Shown piece after piece: positions 21,603 through 34,800 of a stretch of DNA of 64,000 bases. The notes beneath the pieces are model-generated. The model worked only from the letters and a program-made list of their open reading frames with translations. It was not told the DNA's origin and did not search any database. The stretch spans positions 186,001 to 250,000 of the forward strand of contig PUQB01000103.1 in assembly GCA_003024785.1 (NCBI GenBank). Reading direction: 5' to 3'. The position numbers and the translations under genes are program-made. This DNA comes from Selaginella tamariscina. Taxonomy: Eukaryota > Streptophyta > Lycopodiopsida > Selaginellales > Selaginellaceae. Position 1 is the first letter of the stretch. Every line of letters starts with the position of its first letter.

Positions 21603-24600
21603 TTGGTGGAGGTGAGGGGCACCTCTAATTGTCCCTACGGAGTGCTCGAATTTGTGTCTTTTTTCTCTGTTTTCTTAGGTTTAGCTTTTCCATTGTCTAG
21701 ATCTATTCCTTTCTTGTGGATTTTGTCTCTTCTTCATCCATGAATCCACAACAGACAAATCCCTTGTCTGTGGAGCAGTTACTCATGCAGTTGTTGGATG
21801 CCATGCGTGTGCAATTGAACAATCATTCTCAGTTGATGGCAGCATTCACAGGCCAGGGTACTCCTCCTACGCATGTTGCAAACCCCGTGTCCGACCGGAT
21901 TTCTTTCGCGGAAATCCTGGAGATGATGTGTACCATTGGTTTGACCACTTCACTGTGGTTGCCACATATCATTCGTGGGACGGTGCTCAGTGTTTGCGCG
22001 AGTTTCCTACTTGTCTTCAAGGGACGGCGTTGCAGTGGTACAATGGTCTGGACGTTGCAACTCGTGGCGATTGGAATATTCTTCCAGAGATCTTCAAACG
22101 TGCATTTGGGCATGCGGACGACTGTGATGATGCTTTTCAGCAGTTGCATCGTATTCGTCAGGGCCGTCTGAGTCGGTGATGCAGTTTGGTGTTCGCTTTC
22201 GAAGCCTTTTGCTGCGTGCAGAACCTAACATGTCGGAACGCATCAAGTTAGGTATGTTGTGGCCAGCACTTCGTCAAGACCTTGTGGGGCTTGTGCATGC
22301 ACTAGCTCCAGTGACTCTTGACGATGCTTTGAGGCTGGCACAACGATATGAGTCGTCACCTCTCCCACTTGTGCCTTCACGTGCTCTTGTTCCACTCCAT
22401 GTTGGGGATGGACCTGCTCCGATGGAGGTTGAGGCTGTTGCCGCTCGTGTACCAGCACAAGGTGGGGCCCGTGGACGAGGACGTGGACGTGCAGTTCGTT
22501 GTTGGGCATGTGATGAGGTTGGACACACGTATCGGCGCTGTCAACGGTTTCCCGATTGGCGTCCCCCATTTCCAGGATGGAGGCCATGGCGCAACAACGT
22601 CCGGTTGGTGCTGCTGCAGTGGAAGGTTGTGATGCGGTGGATCTTCCGGGAAACGACGAATCGCACGAGTAGAGGAGGGTCCTCGTGCGAATAAATTAGT
22701 GACCCCTCCATCTTTCTTTCGGGAGTATCATCAAGGGGTTCACTCGGCACCAAATCATCCGGTTTTCACTTTTCAAGCTCGTTTAATCGCACACCTCATC
22801 CTGTTTTCCTTTCAGTGTTGGTGGATACAGGTTCAAGTTTGTCCTCTGTTTCTCAATCTGTTGCTACACGTTGCAGCCTTCATTTGCGTCGTGCGGTAGA
22901 ACCAGTCTTCATTCTGTACGGCAACGGACATACTCATGCTTGTTCGCGGGATGAAGTGGACATTGTTGTTCGTGTGGATGATTGTGAGCTCGAGCTTCAA
23001 TCTTTGCGGGTGGTGCCGAGTCAAGCTTTTCACCTTATTCTTGGTATGGATTGGTTAACTCGCAATCATGCCAAGTGTGACTTTGAAAAGTCTCCCCCTT
23101 GTTTGACTCTCCCTCGTCTTTCTTCCATTCCTCTTACTTCTATTCCACTTCGTCCATCTGCTTCCACCTCTGCTTCCATCACTTTTGTCTCACCCTTATT
23201 TCCAACCATTTTCCCTTCATGCTCTTCCTTTTCTTCTTTGGATCCATCAGATGATCGTCGTGCTGTAGTTGTTGATCAACTCAAGAAGGAGTATGCTGAT
23301 CTTTTCAACTTCGACTTGTCATCTGGGGCCAAGATTGCGACACGCCACCCTATTCCAACTGGAGAAGCTAGGCCAATCAAGGTACCTGTTCGGCGTCGAT
23401 CACCAAAGGAGCTCAAGATCTTACGAGCGAATGTCAAAGAGATGTTGGAGAAGGGTGTTATCCGGAAGTCTCGAAGTCCTTGGGCGTGCGAACCTCACCT
23501 TGTGACGAAGCCTGATGGGAGCGTTCGATTCTGCATTGATTATCGCCCGTTAAATGAGGTAACCGTCTCAGATGTGTACCCACTTCCTCATACTGCAGAC
23601 CTTTTGGATCGACTGGGGCGGAGCCGTTGGTTCACCAAGTTAGATCTCGCATCTGGATATTGGCAAGTTCCGATGGCTGACATGGACATTCCCAAGACTG
23701 CTTTTCGAACACCATTTGGCCTGTACGAGTTCCTGGTGATGCCTTTCGGTTTGAGCAATGCTCCAGCAACTTTCCAGCGTATGATGGATGAGGTTCTTTG
23801 CGACATGCCGGAGGTGACTGCTGATTTCATCGATGATGTTTTGATCCATTCGATGGAACGTGGGAGGAGCATGTCGGTGATGTACGTAAGGTTTTGGATC
23901 GACTGCGGGAAGTTGGTTTGAAGTTGAAGCCATCTAAGTGTGTATTTGGATCAAAGGACACCACTTATCTGGGTTATCGCATTTCACGTGAAGGTTTGCA
24001 AGTCGATCCTGACAAACTAGTTGCAGTTTTGAAGTTCCCTACGCCGAAGTGTGTGAATGATGTGCAACGCTTTCTTGGCAAGGTACAATATCTGGGTCGT
24101 TTTCTGGATCATCTTTCAGATCGTACTGCACCGTTGCGCGCGTTGTTGAAATCGTCAATGACTTCTTTTGTTTGGTCTAAGGATTGCAAGCAGGCATTTG
24201 CAGATCTCAAAGAGTTGTTGACGACTCCTCCAGTTTTGGCGTACCCGGATTACACTCGTCCTTTCATCTTGCGTGTAGATGCTTCTGACATCGGCCTCGG
24301 GGTGTATTGATGCAGGAGAGTACAAGTGTTCCTGGCCAACGACATCCCATTGCATACATCAGCCGTACATTGCAGCCAGCAGAGGTGAATTACTCCACAA
24401 CTGAAAAGGAGTGTCTAGCAGCAGTTTGGGGTTTTGAGAAGCTCCATGCCTACTTGCATGGTTCGCGGACGTTGTTGGAAGGTGATCATGCAGCAGTCAC
24501 TTCGTTGTTGAAGCGAAAGAATTTGATTGGGCGTACTGCTCGGTGGGCCTTGAAACTTCAAATTTACGACTTTGAAGTTGTTCATCGTCCAGGGAGTTCC

Positions 24601-26152
24601 ATGGCTGATGCTGATGCTCTTTCTCGGGCTCCTCTTCCACCTTCTCTCTCTTCTGTTGCCCCAGAGGAACCAGTTGTTCCAGCTTCAGTGGACTTTTTGG
24701 ATGAAGATTCCGTACCATCAGCAGTTGCTGTGCTTGACGTTCAGTGTCCGCAGAATGCAGAGTTAGATTTGCCGTCTTTGGATGAGGGTCGGGAAGCTCA
24801 AAAGGTTGAGCCGTGGATTCGAAGGCTTCGTGATGGGTTTGAGAATCCTGCATCACTTGCTGATGACTTGCCTTTCAGGCATTTACATTCACAGTATCGC
24901 CTTCAGGATGACCTTCTTTATTTTGTGGGGACTGATCCAGATGATCCTTTGCGGTTGGTGGTGCCTTCAATCTTCATTCCACGCTTCCTCCATGCTTACC
25001 ATGACTCTCCTATTCTTGGCGGGCACATGGGACATCGTCGGGTGATGGAGAAGCTGCGCAGATCTTTCTATTGGCCGGAGTTGCGAGGAGATGTGATTCG
25101 GTATGTGCGTAGTTGTGTGTGGTGCCAAGCTCGCAATACTCCCCCATGTGCTTCGGAAGGACGGTTGGAGTCAATTGCAGTTTCTCGTCCGTTTGAATTG
25201 GTGGCATTTGATTTGATGGGACCTTTTCCGCGGTCAACTGCTGGTAACGAGTACGTTATTATTGCTTCTGATTACCTAACTCGTTGGGTAGAAGTTGGTG
25301 CTCTTGCTAGTGCGACTGCTTCTGCTGTTGGTCAGTTTCTCCTGAATCGGGTCGTGTTTCAGCATTCTTGTCCGGAGCGAATTCTCTCGGATAATGGTCC
25401 CGCATTTATGGCTGAGGCATTTCATGTTTTGACATCTCGATTAGGGATACGCCACACTTTCACAAGTGCTTATCATCCTCAGACAGATGGTTTAGTGGAA
25501 CGGCTTGTTAGAACCTTCAAGGGGATGATCGCAAAGTATGTGAACTTTCAACATTCAGATTGGGATGGTTATCTGCCGTCTCTCCGATATGCTTATGTCA
25601 CTGGAGTTCAAAGTTCCATTGGTACTTCTCCATATAAGCTTTTGTATGGTCATGACCCGGTGTTGCCAACGGAGTTGGGTTTGCCGTCTCGGTTACCGCG
25701 AGCTGCTGATGCTAGGTCATGGGATCGGTATCTGACAGCATCCTTCCATTGGTTCGTGCGGAGTCAGCAGAACACTTGGGCCGCGTACAAGTAGGACAAC
25801 AACAACGGTACAACTCGCATCATCGTCCTCCTGCGGAGTACAAGGTTGATGAACTGGTGTTGGTTCGTTTTCCCAAGCTTACGGTACGTGGTTTAGCTAA
25901 GAGTCTCCTTCCTCAATGGAAAGGACCGTATCGAGTGTTACGGCAAGTAGGACAGGTTTATGAGGTTCGGCACGACATTCAACCCGATCCTCCGGAGATT
26001 GTACATGTACAACGGTTGAAGCATTTTGTGCAACGGGAACAAGTTGTGCCGCCTATAGATCCACCAGTGCCTCCTCCTGATGTTCCTCCAGATCCGGGCC
26101 CGTCTACAAGAGAACCCTAACCAACTTACACCCTTCCGAGAGGAGGGGATGA
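21603..26152 (+). mobile_element. Ty3/gypsy element E4, internal region (young)
   Basis: The primer site TGGTGGAGGTG at 21604-21614 matches the 3' end of tRNA-Ala. Gag starts near 21740 and has a CCHC knuckle CWACDEVGHTYRRC near 22502-22543. The protease motif LVDTGSSLSS is near 22818. RT follows (IDYRPLNEVTV, FTKLDLASGYWQVP, MPFGLSNAPATFQ, FIDDVLIHS), then RNase H near 24240-24620. Integrase has the zinc-binding segment near 25020-25120, the core from 25190 (FDLMGP, DNGPAF, HPQTDGLVER) and a GPY module near 25925. No chromodomain is seen. A purine-rich tract (cgagaggaggggatga) precedes the 3' LTR. Nearly complete, with about four or five interruptions. Confidence 0.95.
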
Positions 26153-26313
26153 TGTAAGATCCACGTGTACGGCTGCATGTGCACATACTATTATTAGCGT
26201 AGTGGATTTTGATAGCCGTCGGATTGGATTCAATCTGGACCACTCGCTCTTGTATATAAGTTAGGGTTTCTGAACTAATGGATATACACATTTCTATATT
26301 CCGAGCTCTCACA
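26153..26313 (+). repeat. 3' LTR of E4 (161 bp)
   Basis: Starts TGTAAGATCC after the purine-rich tract and ends CTCTCACA. Near identity with the 5' LTR indicates a recent insertion relative to E5. A TA-rich palindromic microsatellite follows. Confidence 0.95.
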
Positions 26314-27770
26314 CATATATATATTATATATATATAATATATATATATATATATTTTGCTTGAATATGTATTGTCTACCCATATCTATTTATGTAATATA
26401 ATATGCTATAACTATTATAATGTAGAATTGAATCTGTGGAGTGCACATTATATATTTGTCTATGTAATATATATAATACTACAGTTTACCAATATCTATG
26501 TTTGTACAGTATTATCTCCTATACAGAGAGTGTTACACAATGTATGTATGTCATATGTACTTCGTGCAAACGCTGTGATACCATTATATGTATAATATAT
26601 TTATACATATAAATTAATATGTGTACACTATGCTAACTAAATTGCTTATGCATTATATATGCAAATATATCATATATTATTCTTTGCACAAATCTGTCTA
26701 TGTAATATGTCTGTGCATATCTGTCTTTTAATTAAAATACTACATATATGTCTATCTAATACAGTAGTAATCTAGATTGCATATAGAAGAATGAATGATA
26801 TAGAAGAGTGATATGAAGTTAGCACATAAAGTCACTAAACAGTCTGAACAACGGCAAACCACCATGGTAATCACTGATCTACAAGGTCCACCCTCTAAGA
26901 AAACCAACGATCCACACGCTCCACCATGTAACAAAACCACCAAAAAAAATTAAAAAAATTTAAGTAATATTTGCAACATGCCATAATAAGTGACCAATTC
27001 AAATATAGTTAAATGGCCATTTGAATACAACTAGTGATTAAAAACGATTAAATAGCTATTAAAATCAAAATTAATAACTAATATATATCAAAGATAATTA
27101 TATTATATAATTTATTAATACTAGTGTTATATATTGAGACTAGTACTAACCTACCTAACTTTCTTTTCTTAAATTCCTAACATATATGTTTAATTATGCA
27201 TAAATACAAATATATTTACACATGCATCAACTTTTTCTTATGACACTACATTTGTTTGTATGTAAAAAACACTTAATCACATGTTTATGTTTAAATACAC
27301 TATAAATGACACGCCTCAGATAAAAAGGAAGTAAATTCTAAATGATCATGTAGCACATTACTGTTAGACTAAACGTCGTTTCATTAATGGCGTTAATAGA
27401 TATATAATAATATTATAATAACTAAGATATATATATATATAATTCAATGTATACACATGAAAAGTGCCAAACATAAATCACTTATAAGCTACAGTATGTT
27501 GGGGAGCCTGAGGACTTTGATTGAGCGTGGACCTGATGCCGAGGTGCTTACAGGAGAGTTGGTAATTCCATATATTACTGTACATAGATCTTTGTATATA
27601 TAAAGCATGTATACATCTACATCTACATACATACACAAGGACATCCAACCCATACACACGCACGAGCAAAAGCATATAGTACCTCGATACGACTTGTTGT
27701 CGCATATGGTCTTATGCCTCATAGCTTTCCGTAGCTTACATACAGAATACTGAAATTCTATGTTTAAACT
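26314..27770. other. No gene recognised; AT-rich with TA microsatellite
   Basis: TA-rich tract to about 26356, then AT-rich sequence without convincing frames. The last 300 bp (27480-27740) is less AT-rich and could hold a 3' exon or UTR of the CTD-phosphatase-like gene on the minus strand; an acceptor-like aatttcag in minus sense lies near 27758-27765. Confidence 0.5.
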
Positions 27771-27860
27771 CTACAATGAATACAATGAATAAGGAACCTG
27801 TTTGACCTTTGTCGGTCCCAGTCTATAGCTGAGGCGGCTGTTCCTGTAACATATTCTTAC

Positions 27861-28482
27861 ATCTTCAACATTCGCAAGATGCAACAAGTAACTAGTTAGC
27901 TTCTTAAGCTCATCATATGTATGATCACTCTCATGCTTAAACGCTTTAATTTTAATACCATTACCTGGATTCAAGCAAAAAGACTTCTGCTTATCATCCA
28001 AGATCACCACTTTTTCATATCCCGTCCGAGTCTCGATAAGTCTTTCGTTCTCTTGCCTTCTAAGAGCGTGCAGGAGTCTCTATAGAGCCTGTGCGAAATT
28101 AACTTGCCCTCTGGGTCCAGTTTATCCAAGATGGAATCCGCATATTGCTTGATTCCGCAGGTAACACCACAATTTCGTAAACCCTCGCCATCTGCTGGAG
28201 AAATTCGTCCACTCCCGGCCTCTTAGCAACTCTTGAGACGGGGATACTCGCACTCTTGCCACCGAACTTCAAGATGACATTATCCGTGCAGGAGAAGATC
28301 AATGTCCTGTCCATGTCTAGGACAAGAGTGGGCTTGCCTCTTTGTCCTTCGGATTGGGACGGCAGCAATGTGGATGTCGAATCACAATACCTCGTGCGTT
28401 TCCTTTTCTTGTGAATCCAAGATGCGGCCGCAACGAAATCCCACTGTGATGGGCTCGCTTCTTGCTCCGCCTTGCGCTTCAT
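27861..28482 (-). pseudogene. CTD small phosphatase-like (FCP1/SCP, HAD fold) gene with one frameshift
   Basis: The start codon at 28482 begins MKRKAEQEASPSQWDF, with a basic stretch (HKKRKRTR). The FCP1 homology domain follows: catalytic DxDxT motif LVLDMDRTLIFS near residue 55, then VAKRPGVDEFLQQMARVYEIVV. The frame then shifts by one base near 28160-28166. The remaining domain reads cleanly as YADSILDKLDPEGKLISHRL, DLSRLGRDMKKVVILDD and HLANVEDV. It matches SCP-type phosphatases, which dephosphorylate serine in the RNA polymerase II CTD or other proteins, across the whole domain. A GTAAGA donor at 27860 directly after the domain suggests a further 3' exon. The single shift could be a mutation or an assembly error; otherwise catalytic residues are kept. 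Confidence 0.75.
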
Positions 28483-28487
28483 CTTCC

Positions 28488-28520
28488 TAAAACCTAACCC
28501 TGACCTTCCAGCCCTAACCC
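28488..28520 (-). promoter_or_regulatory. telo-box-like motifs upstream of the CTD-phosphatase-like gene
   Basis: On the plus strand cctaaaacctaaccctgacc and ccctaaccct occur within 40 bp upstream of the start codon (minus sense AGGGTTAG). Telo boxes (AAACCCTA) are common in plant promoters of growth and translation genes. Similar motifs flank the head-to-head pair at 51.4-51.7 kb. Confidence 0.45.
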
Positions 28521-28799
28521 TTTCTGGATTTAAATGTAAAAAAACAACTAATCCCTTCTAGAATCTCTATCTCTCTCACACACACGCGCACAACATAGCA
28601 AGCCGATATGGTGAACGACACAATTTTGAGTCCCATGAAGAAGGTATTAGTTTGAGTTATAATAATGTACTTTTGAAGATTTTACAAAGCTATAATGTAC
28701 TGGTATTCTATGGACGTTGTATAGTGGACAAAAGGGAAGATTGGGTCACTGTATTTCATTTGTGTTTTCGATATATGTACGATTGATTTCAAATTTCAA

Positions 28800-29860
28800 C
28801 ATGGTATTAGAGCATACTAAAACCTTATATATAGTGATTCATTCATCTTAGTGAAGTCCTTTTAATCTCAATACACAAACAGATAATGGCAGTAGCAATG
28901 GTCGCGAGCGTGGAGCTTACTGTTGGATCACTCACACATCCGTATCAGCCTCAACCAGATAAGCTTAGAAAGGACGACGCACACATGGTTGGTGAAATGA
29001 GGTATAAATTTAGTTATAAACAGCACTTTTGAGAAGTCACTGAGGGTTCATATACTCCTCTAAGGTCCTGAAGCTATCGTAGAAAAACATGAGGTCAGAA
29101 ATAAAAGCTAGATAAACATTATACTCAAAAGGCTTGATGAGAAATAAAAATAGTTGTTATTAACAGTGATAGTGGCTTCGTTACGATTAAATCACTTGGG
29201 TTTTGAAGTTCCATCTCGTCGTTGAGTTAAATCATATGTATGTTCAAGTAGGAGAATTAATTTCTAACTTTGTATTACAATAAAAAAAAGTCTCAATAAA
29301 GCTTATTGCAGAGCATCTTGTTATAAGCTTGCCCAAGGAATACTACCACATCAGAAGCAGTTTGAAAGAGCCACCCACGTTACAGGAGGTAGTTGAAGAG
29401 CTACATCAGCAAGAGGCATTAGATAAAGCTCGTTATGAGATTTATACAATATCATGACCTTTTGCATGAGTTGAAAAGACATCATTGTGTTCTCCAAAGA
29501 AACAGTTCCATCAACAGTATACACAAGATTTTCGATATTACAGCTTCCACGGTCGTGGTCTCACCAAGCCTATATACTTTTGTGAGATTCTTTACATATA
29601 AGTGTGAGAGAAAATGTGCATCATAGAATAATCTGATGCATATTAAAAATGTAGATCCTACCATGATACATGTTAATAATGTAGATCCTAATACTATTGT
29701 TATAATTGTGTACTTTTACCTACTGAGGTTGTGCATGATGTAATATTATATGAGTTGTGGATTAAACTTAACCCATGTATTAAACACCTTAAGGTGTTTG
29801 GTAGTCGTGGATATGTGCACCAATCAGAGAAGTAATGAGGCTTTAAAGGAGGTGTTCATG
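28800..29860 (+). mobile_element. Ty1/copia remnant
   Basis: A primer site tggtattagagc at 28802-28815 matches initiator tRNA-Met, as in most copia elements, and a gag-like ATG follows at about 28887 (MAVAMVASVELTVG). Near 29735-29830 the plus strand reads as the end of a copia integrase region (ELWIKLNPCIKHLKVFGS, then RGYVHQSEK). The middle is largely deleted. Old and broken; the LTR upstream of 28800 cannot be bounded. Confidence 0.65.
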
Positions 29861-31274
29861 CTTTGTGATGCATTGTAATGGGATGTGATTGTTGGATAAA
29901 AAATGACTATTAGGTGTCATGCGCAAATAGCCACATGTTCTTACTCATACACATTGGTATATGTTACATACGCAATATGTATGCACGGGTGTGTGGAGCG
30001 TATAATGTGTTGTATGCATGTATGTGTATAGGGTGCTCAAACGAATGCTGCAGGACAAGGCGGGCAAGCAACAGTAAATCTTTTTAAATGGGATTGGAGC
30101 GTATTATTTTAGAGATCGTTTTGTCATTTTTTGATGATGTGCTTTTATTGAGAACAATTGATGAATTATGTACTAGACCAGCACATTTAACTTTTAAATA
30201 TTATTTTTACACCATTAATAACTTCTCTCTCCATCAACATTGACTTTTTAATCATAATATTAATCATTTGTTTCTGCACATTCTTCTTATTTTAACTAGT
30301 CTTAGAAATTTTTAAAAAATGCACCTTTAATATATTGAAGTTAATAATGCTTATGTTACATATGAACCCCCACACTTAAGAAAAATACAAAGAATTTTTA
30401 TTGGGACAAATCACTCATGACAATGGGAAATTAATGCACATGTATTTAATTATTCATGGACATTTTATTTATATTGAATAAGAGTTTGTGTGTGAGTAAT
30501 TCCATGTAAGTGGATTTTTAAAGTTAAATATCATTTAATAAAGAGATTATGAGATTTAAAGCTATACTAATAACTAAAAGTTATAACTAAAGAGAAAAAT
30601 TAATTACATAAATATATTTTCTTTGTTAGTTATAATTATTGAACTTACCTTTTAGGTACACCAAATAGATGTCAAAATGCATTTTTTTATGTAGATATTA
30701 ACTAAGATATACACTTTCACATTTTAGACACATTATAACTCTTTTACTTTTGTATACAAGCTTAATAAGTTTATTTATGGTCTTAAACTAAGTTTATGTG
30801 TTTAATATAAAACCATTAATAAACACTTCACATCTCATGGATATATAAAGTCTAAGGATAATATATATTATATATATATCTATTTATCTATCATGGTAAA
30901 CCATTAACTGTGGAGGATGTGAGTAAATGATCTTATCATTGTCATAATACAAGAGCTAGTATAAAAATTTACAAAGGCTTTTCATACGTCTAATCTAAGA
31001 TAATTAACTCACTTGTCTTACTCATCCACATGACATATATAACTTCATTAATAAAAGTACATCAACATCTCTATGAATCGTCTACACATTCTTCTAAGAA
31101 ACCCCACTCTAGCAAGCATGTTTACTTTGAACGACTTATTATTTATCTAAAATGTTGACACATAAAATTTCAATATCAAAATTCAATTGGTTGCTTCACA
31201 TATTTTATCAAAAGTAAATATGGCATTACTCTAAAAGTGATATATCTCAATTAGATGTTCTATGAACTTACTAG
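29861..31274. other. No gene recognised (AT-rich)
   Basis: No supported coding region or structured repeat on either strand. Confidence 0.6.
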
Positions 31275-31600
31275 TGTCACAATACATAATACACGATACA
31301 TGATACAAAATATACTTATAGAATATACCTATAGGATATGCATATAGAATATACCTATAGAATAAGGGACATTATTTTTAGTTCATGTTTAGATTAGCTT
31401 TTAGAGTATCATTTTAACATATCCTAAATTAGCTCTTGAAGTTGTGAGTATAAAAGCTCCGACTTAATTGTTGTATAATCAATTAATATCAACACAGTCA
31501 TTCTTGTCATATTCCTTTGTTATTGTCTTGTTCCTTATTCTTGTCTTATTATTGAGTCAAGTCTTCTTGTTTTATTCTGTTCTTAAGTTGTGGCTTGACA
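31275..31600 (+). repeat. 5' LTR of E3
   Basis: Starts TGTCACAATAC and ends GGCTTGACA, as the E2 LTR does. It carries the same TATA segment (gagtataaaagctccgac at about 31447) and a short diverged form of the U3 minisatellite (31310-31365). It is somewhat shorter than the 392-bp E2 LTR. Confidence 0.85.
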
Positions 31601-34510
31601 GTTTGATAGTAACTCCTTTCATAACTCCTTGATTTCTAATTACTTTTTTTAAATTATTTTGGTTCTTCTTCTTTGTTTTCCTCCTTTTTTTCTTTTACAG
31701 ATCATGGTAGATTTTGAGCAATTTCAACGTGAGAACCAAATGTTACTTAATGAGCTGGCCACTTTGCGCCAAATGGTCACAAATTTGCAAGGTTCTACCA
31801 ACGTGGCGCATGTAGCTGCTGATGCATCCTCCAAGGGTGTTGTGCAAGCTCTCTCTCAAACATCCATGATTTTCTCTACATCAAACTCTTCTTTGGAGTG
31901 AAGATCAACATGCCAAAAAAGTTTAGTGGCAATTGCGCTGATTTTTAAAGTTTCCTGAATTAGATCAGGCTTTTGATCCACATGCAACCATGCCGCTACT
32001 CGATTAATGCATAAAAGGCTGGCCTTTTGGTATCCTTACTAGTTGGATCTTTATGGCTTGGGTTGCCCCTTTACTGGATCAAACGACTCATTAATGGAAG
32101 ACTTTGAAGGATTTGTGGCTGCCTTTGAAGTCTACTTTGGAGATCTCAATAAGTATCATTTTGCATGCACAAAGTTAAGGAAGCTCACACAAGAATTCTG
32201 ACCAGTTTTCGTTTATACATCCGAATTTCATCAACTTTGCACACACATTCCATGGGATGAGATGCATTGATCAAACACTTTCGTTTTGAGTTGAGGGATG
32301 ATGTGAAGGACCTTCTCCTTACATTACCGAATGTCCAAACCTTAGCGGAGATCATGCAACAGACGACAACCATTTGTTTAAGTGTTGTTAAAAAAATCCC
32401 TTCAGCAGTTTGCAAGTCAATCCTATAGTTGTTGTTCTTACGACATCTTTTGGAGTAGTTTCTTATGGAGGTCGACAAATACAAGCGTGGCCCACTTTTA
32501 ACTGTTGAGAAGTAACGTAGTCGTAGTGAGAACTTATGCTTGTATTGTGGTGAAGCAGGACACAAAGTGGCATAATGTCCTATTAAAATTAAGAAGTTCA
32601 AGATGCGTGAAGTTGAAGCTGAAGTTCAGTTAAAAACCTTCATTTAGGAGCTGCGAAGTTGAACGTAGGCACAAGCTACATTAGTGCTGCTCACACCATT
32701 TCATCACTTAAGTTTTATGTACACATTTACCTTAATAATTGAGAGCTTAAGGAGTCCGCCCTGTTAGACACTGGTGCAAATGCATGCTTCATAAATGACA
32801 CTTTTGCAACTCAACATGGCATTCCGGTGATAAAGTTGAAGTGTGCAGTTCCTGTAGAGGTTGTAGATGGTCGTTTGATTGCTTCTGGCGCATTTACCTA
32901 TGCTACCACACCTCTCTCGTACACCCATGGCGCATTCAATTATTCGATTTCCTTCAACTTGATCAAGACTCAAACGACTCCCATTGTTTTGGGCATGCCA
33001 TGGTTCGTGGTTGCAAATTTTCAGATCGATTGGAGGTTTAGGATGCTCACATTTTCCTCTATAGCAACTAGGATTAATCATGTACCTTCTTGCGTGCAGG
33101 ATATGACCTTAGTATCTGAGGCAGTACAAACTACAAGATTGACCATGCCTGCTCTTGTATCAACATGATCCACCTTATGTTAATTTGTCAGCACATTCGC
33201 AGGCTCTCCTCACTCCTGTACATTCACAGACTTCTGTATAGGGTTCTTCCAATCCTGTACATCGTCAACATCAGCACATGTTTTCCTTAATCTTGCCTCT
33301 TTTCATTCTTTTACTTCTGTTCCATCCCCCAAGATCCTTCTTTTTTTTCATTCATAGCTCCCTCCTTTTCCTCTCTACATTCTTACCACTACTATACATG
33401 AACTTGTCACTGATCTTGCTCTTTTTCATCTTTTTTCTTTTCAAGTAACTCTTACATTCTCTTTTACTTCTCATGTATTTAACTCTTCTATTTCTTAATC
33501 TCATTCTCCTTTTCTTACTTCTTCCCTGCCATCCAAGTATCATGCCTTTTAGGACGTTTTTTATAAGCACAAGGCTACAGTTCTTCGTATTCACAAATTC
33601 TACGACTATCCTATCGATCTTGCAAAGAATAAGACTTCACCATTTGAATCGATTTATGCACTATCACCTACAGAATTGAAGATTCTTTACCAGTACATCA
33701 AGGACAACTTGGCATTCAGCTTCATTCAACAATCAAAGTTCCCTGCAGGAACACATATCTTCTTTGTCAAAAAGAAAGATGGGAGTTTGTGTTTGGTTGT
33801 GAATTACAGAGGTTTGAATCAAGTCATTATTCGAAACTGGTACCTGTTGCTATTGATCTTGGAACTTCTCAATCAACTACAAAGAGTAAGGTGTTCACGA
33901 AGATCGACTTATGAGGGGCCTACAATCTTGTATAGATTCATCCATGCAATGAGTGAAAAACTGCCTTTCATACAAAGTATGGACACTTCGAATACACGGT
34001 GATGCCTTTTGGACTTATAAATGTCCCAGCCGTGTTCCTGGTGAACAACATCTTTTATGACTTTTTGGACTAGTTTATGATGATTTACCTCGATAACATC
34101 CTGATTTTCTTCAAGGACTAGGTGGCACATGACAAGCATGTACGACTAGTTTTATAAAAGCTTCGCGAGCATGGCCTATATGCGAAGTTAGAAAAATATT
34201 TTTTTGACAAGGATATTGTGGAGTTCTTGGGCTATATCGTCTCTCTTGCCAACATCTCAATGGATATGCACAAAGTGAAGACTGTCATGGAGTGGGAGAG
34301 GCCTAAGTCTGTACAAGACGTACAATATTTCCTTGGCTTCACAAATTTCTACAAGCAATTCATACAAGACTTCTTCAAGCATGTACTTCCATTCACAGAA
34401 CTCACCAAGTGCACATGGGATTTCTCTTGGTCATTCATAGCACTCAAGAATACCTTTATGACAGCTCCGATTTTAACACATCTTGATCCTTCTTGTTCCT
34501 TTTTCGTTGA
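31601..34510 (+). mobile_element. Ty3/gypsy element E3, internal region (old, same family as E2)
   Basis: Gag begins MVDFEQFQRENQMLLNELA at about 31705. A zinc-knuckle region lies near 32535-32580, protease near 32765 (LDTGANACF) and RT from about 33620 to 34400 ([27 protein letters not shown]). E3 is decayed far more than E2, with many interruptions, a small internal loss in RT and a bias toward C-to-T type differences. The homology stops abruptly near 34510 where RNase H should follow. Confidence 0.85.
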
Positions 34511-34800
34511 TGTAGAGTGGGATGGATGGCAGGATGATGAAAACCCCTCACCCCCTCTCAACGTAGGTGAAAGTGATAGCTACAATGAGGCCCCAGAACC
34601 TATGTTCGACAAATACCCCCAAGGGAGGAAACCCCGCACAAGAGAACCCCAAGAGAGGGAAGGCCTGCACTTGAGGCAAGAATCTCGAGATGGCAAAAGC
34701 AGCACAGATAGCGATAGGGGACGAGAGCTAGAGGTTCAGCGTGGCTAGCGCCACGAGGGACGTAAGGTAGGGACCCACGGCTGCCGTCGAAAAGTATGTA
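34511..34800 (+). other. GC-richer segment of unknown origin at the end of E3
   Basis: The open frame continues from the E3 RT end as a hydrophilic sequence (EWDGWQDDENPSPPLNVGES, then EPMFDKYPQGRKPRTREPQE) and stops at about 34748. Composition changes sharply from the AT-rich neighbourhood. It does not resemble RNase H or integrase. It may be captured host or transposon sequence. Confidence 0.35.

Noticed and set aside
22243-22587. Long minus-strand frames over E4 gag
   Set aside because: Antisense of the Arg/Gly-rich gag region; low-complexity His/Gln/Arg composition and no domain.
28488-28520. Interstitial telomere
   Set aside because: Only two partial CCCTAA-type motifs; the same short motif occurs at other host gene starts, which fits a promoter telo box.
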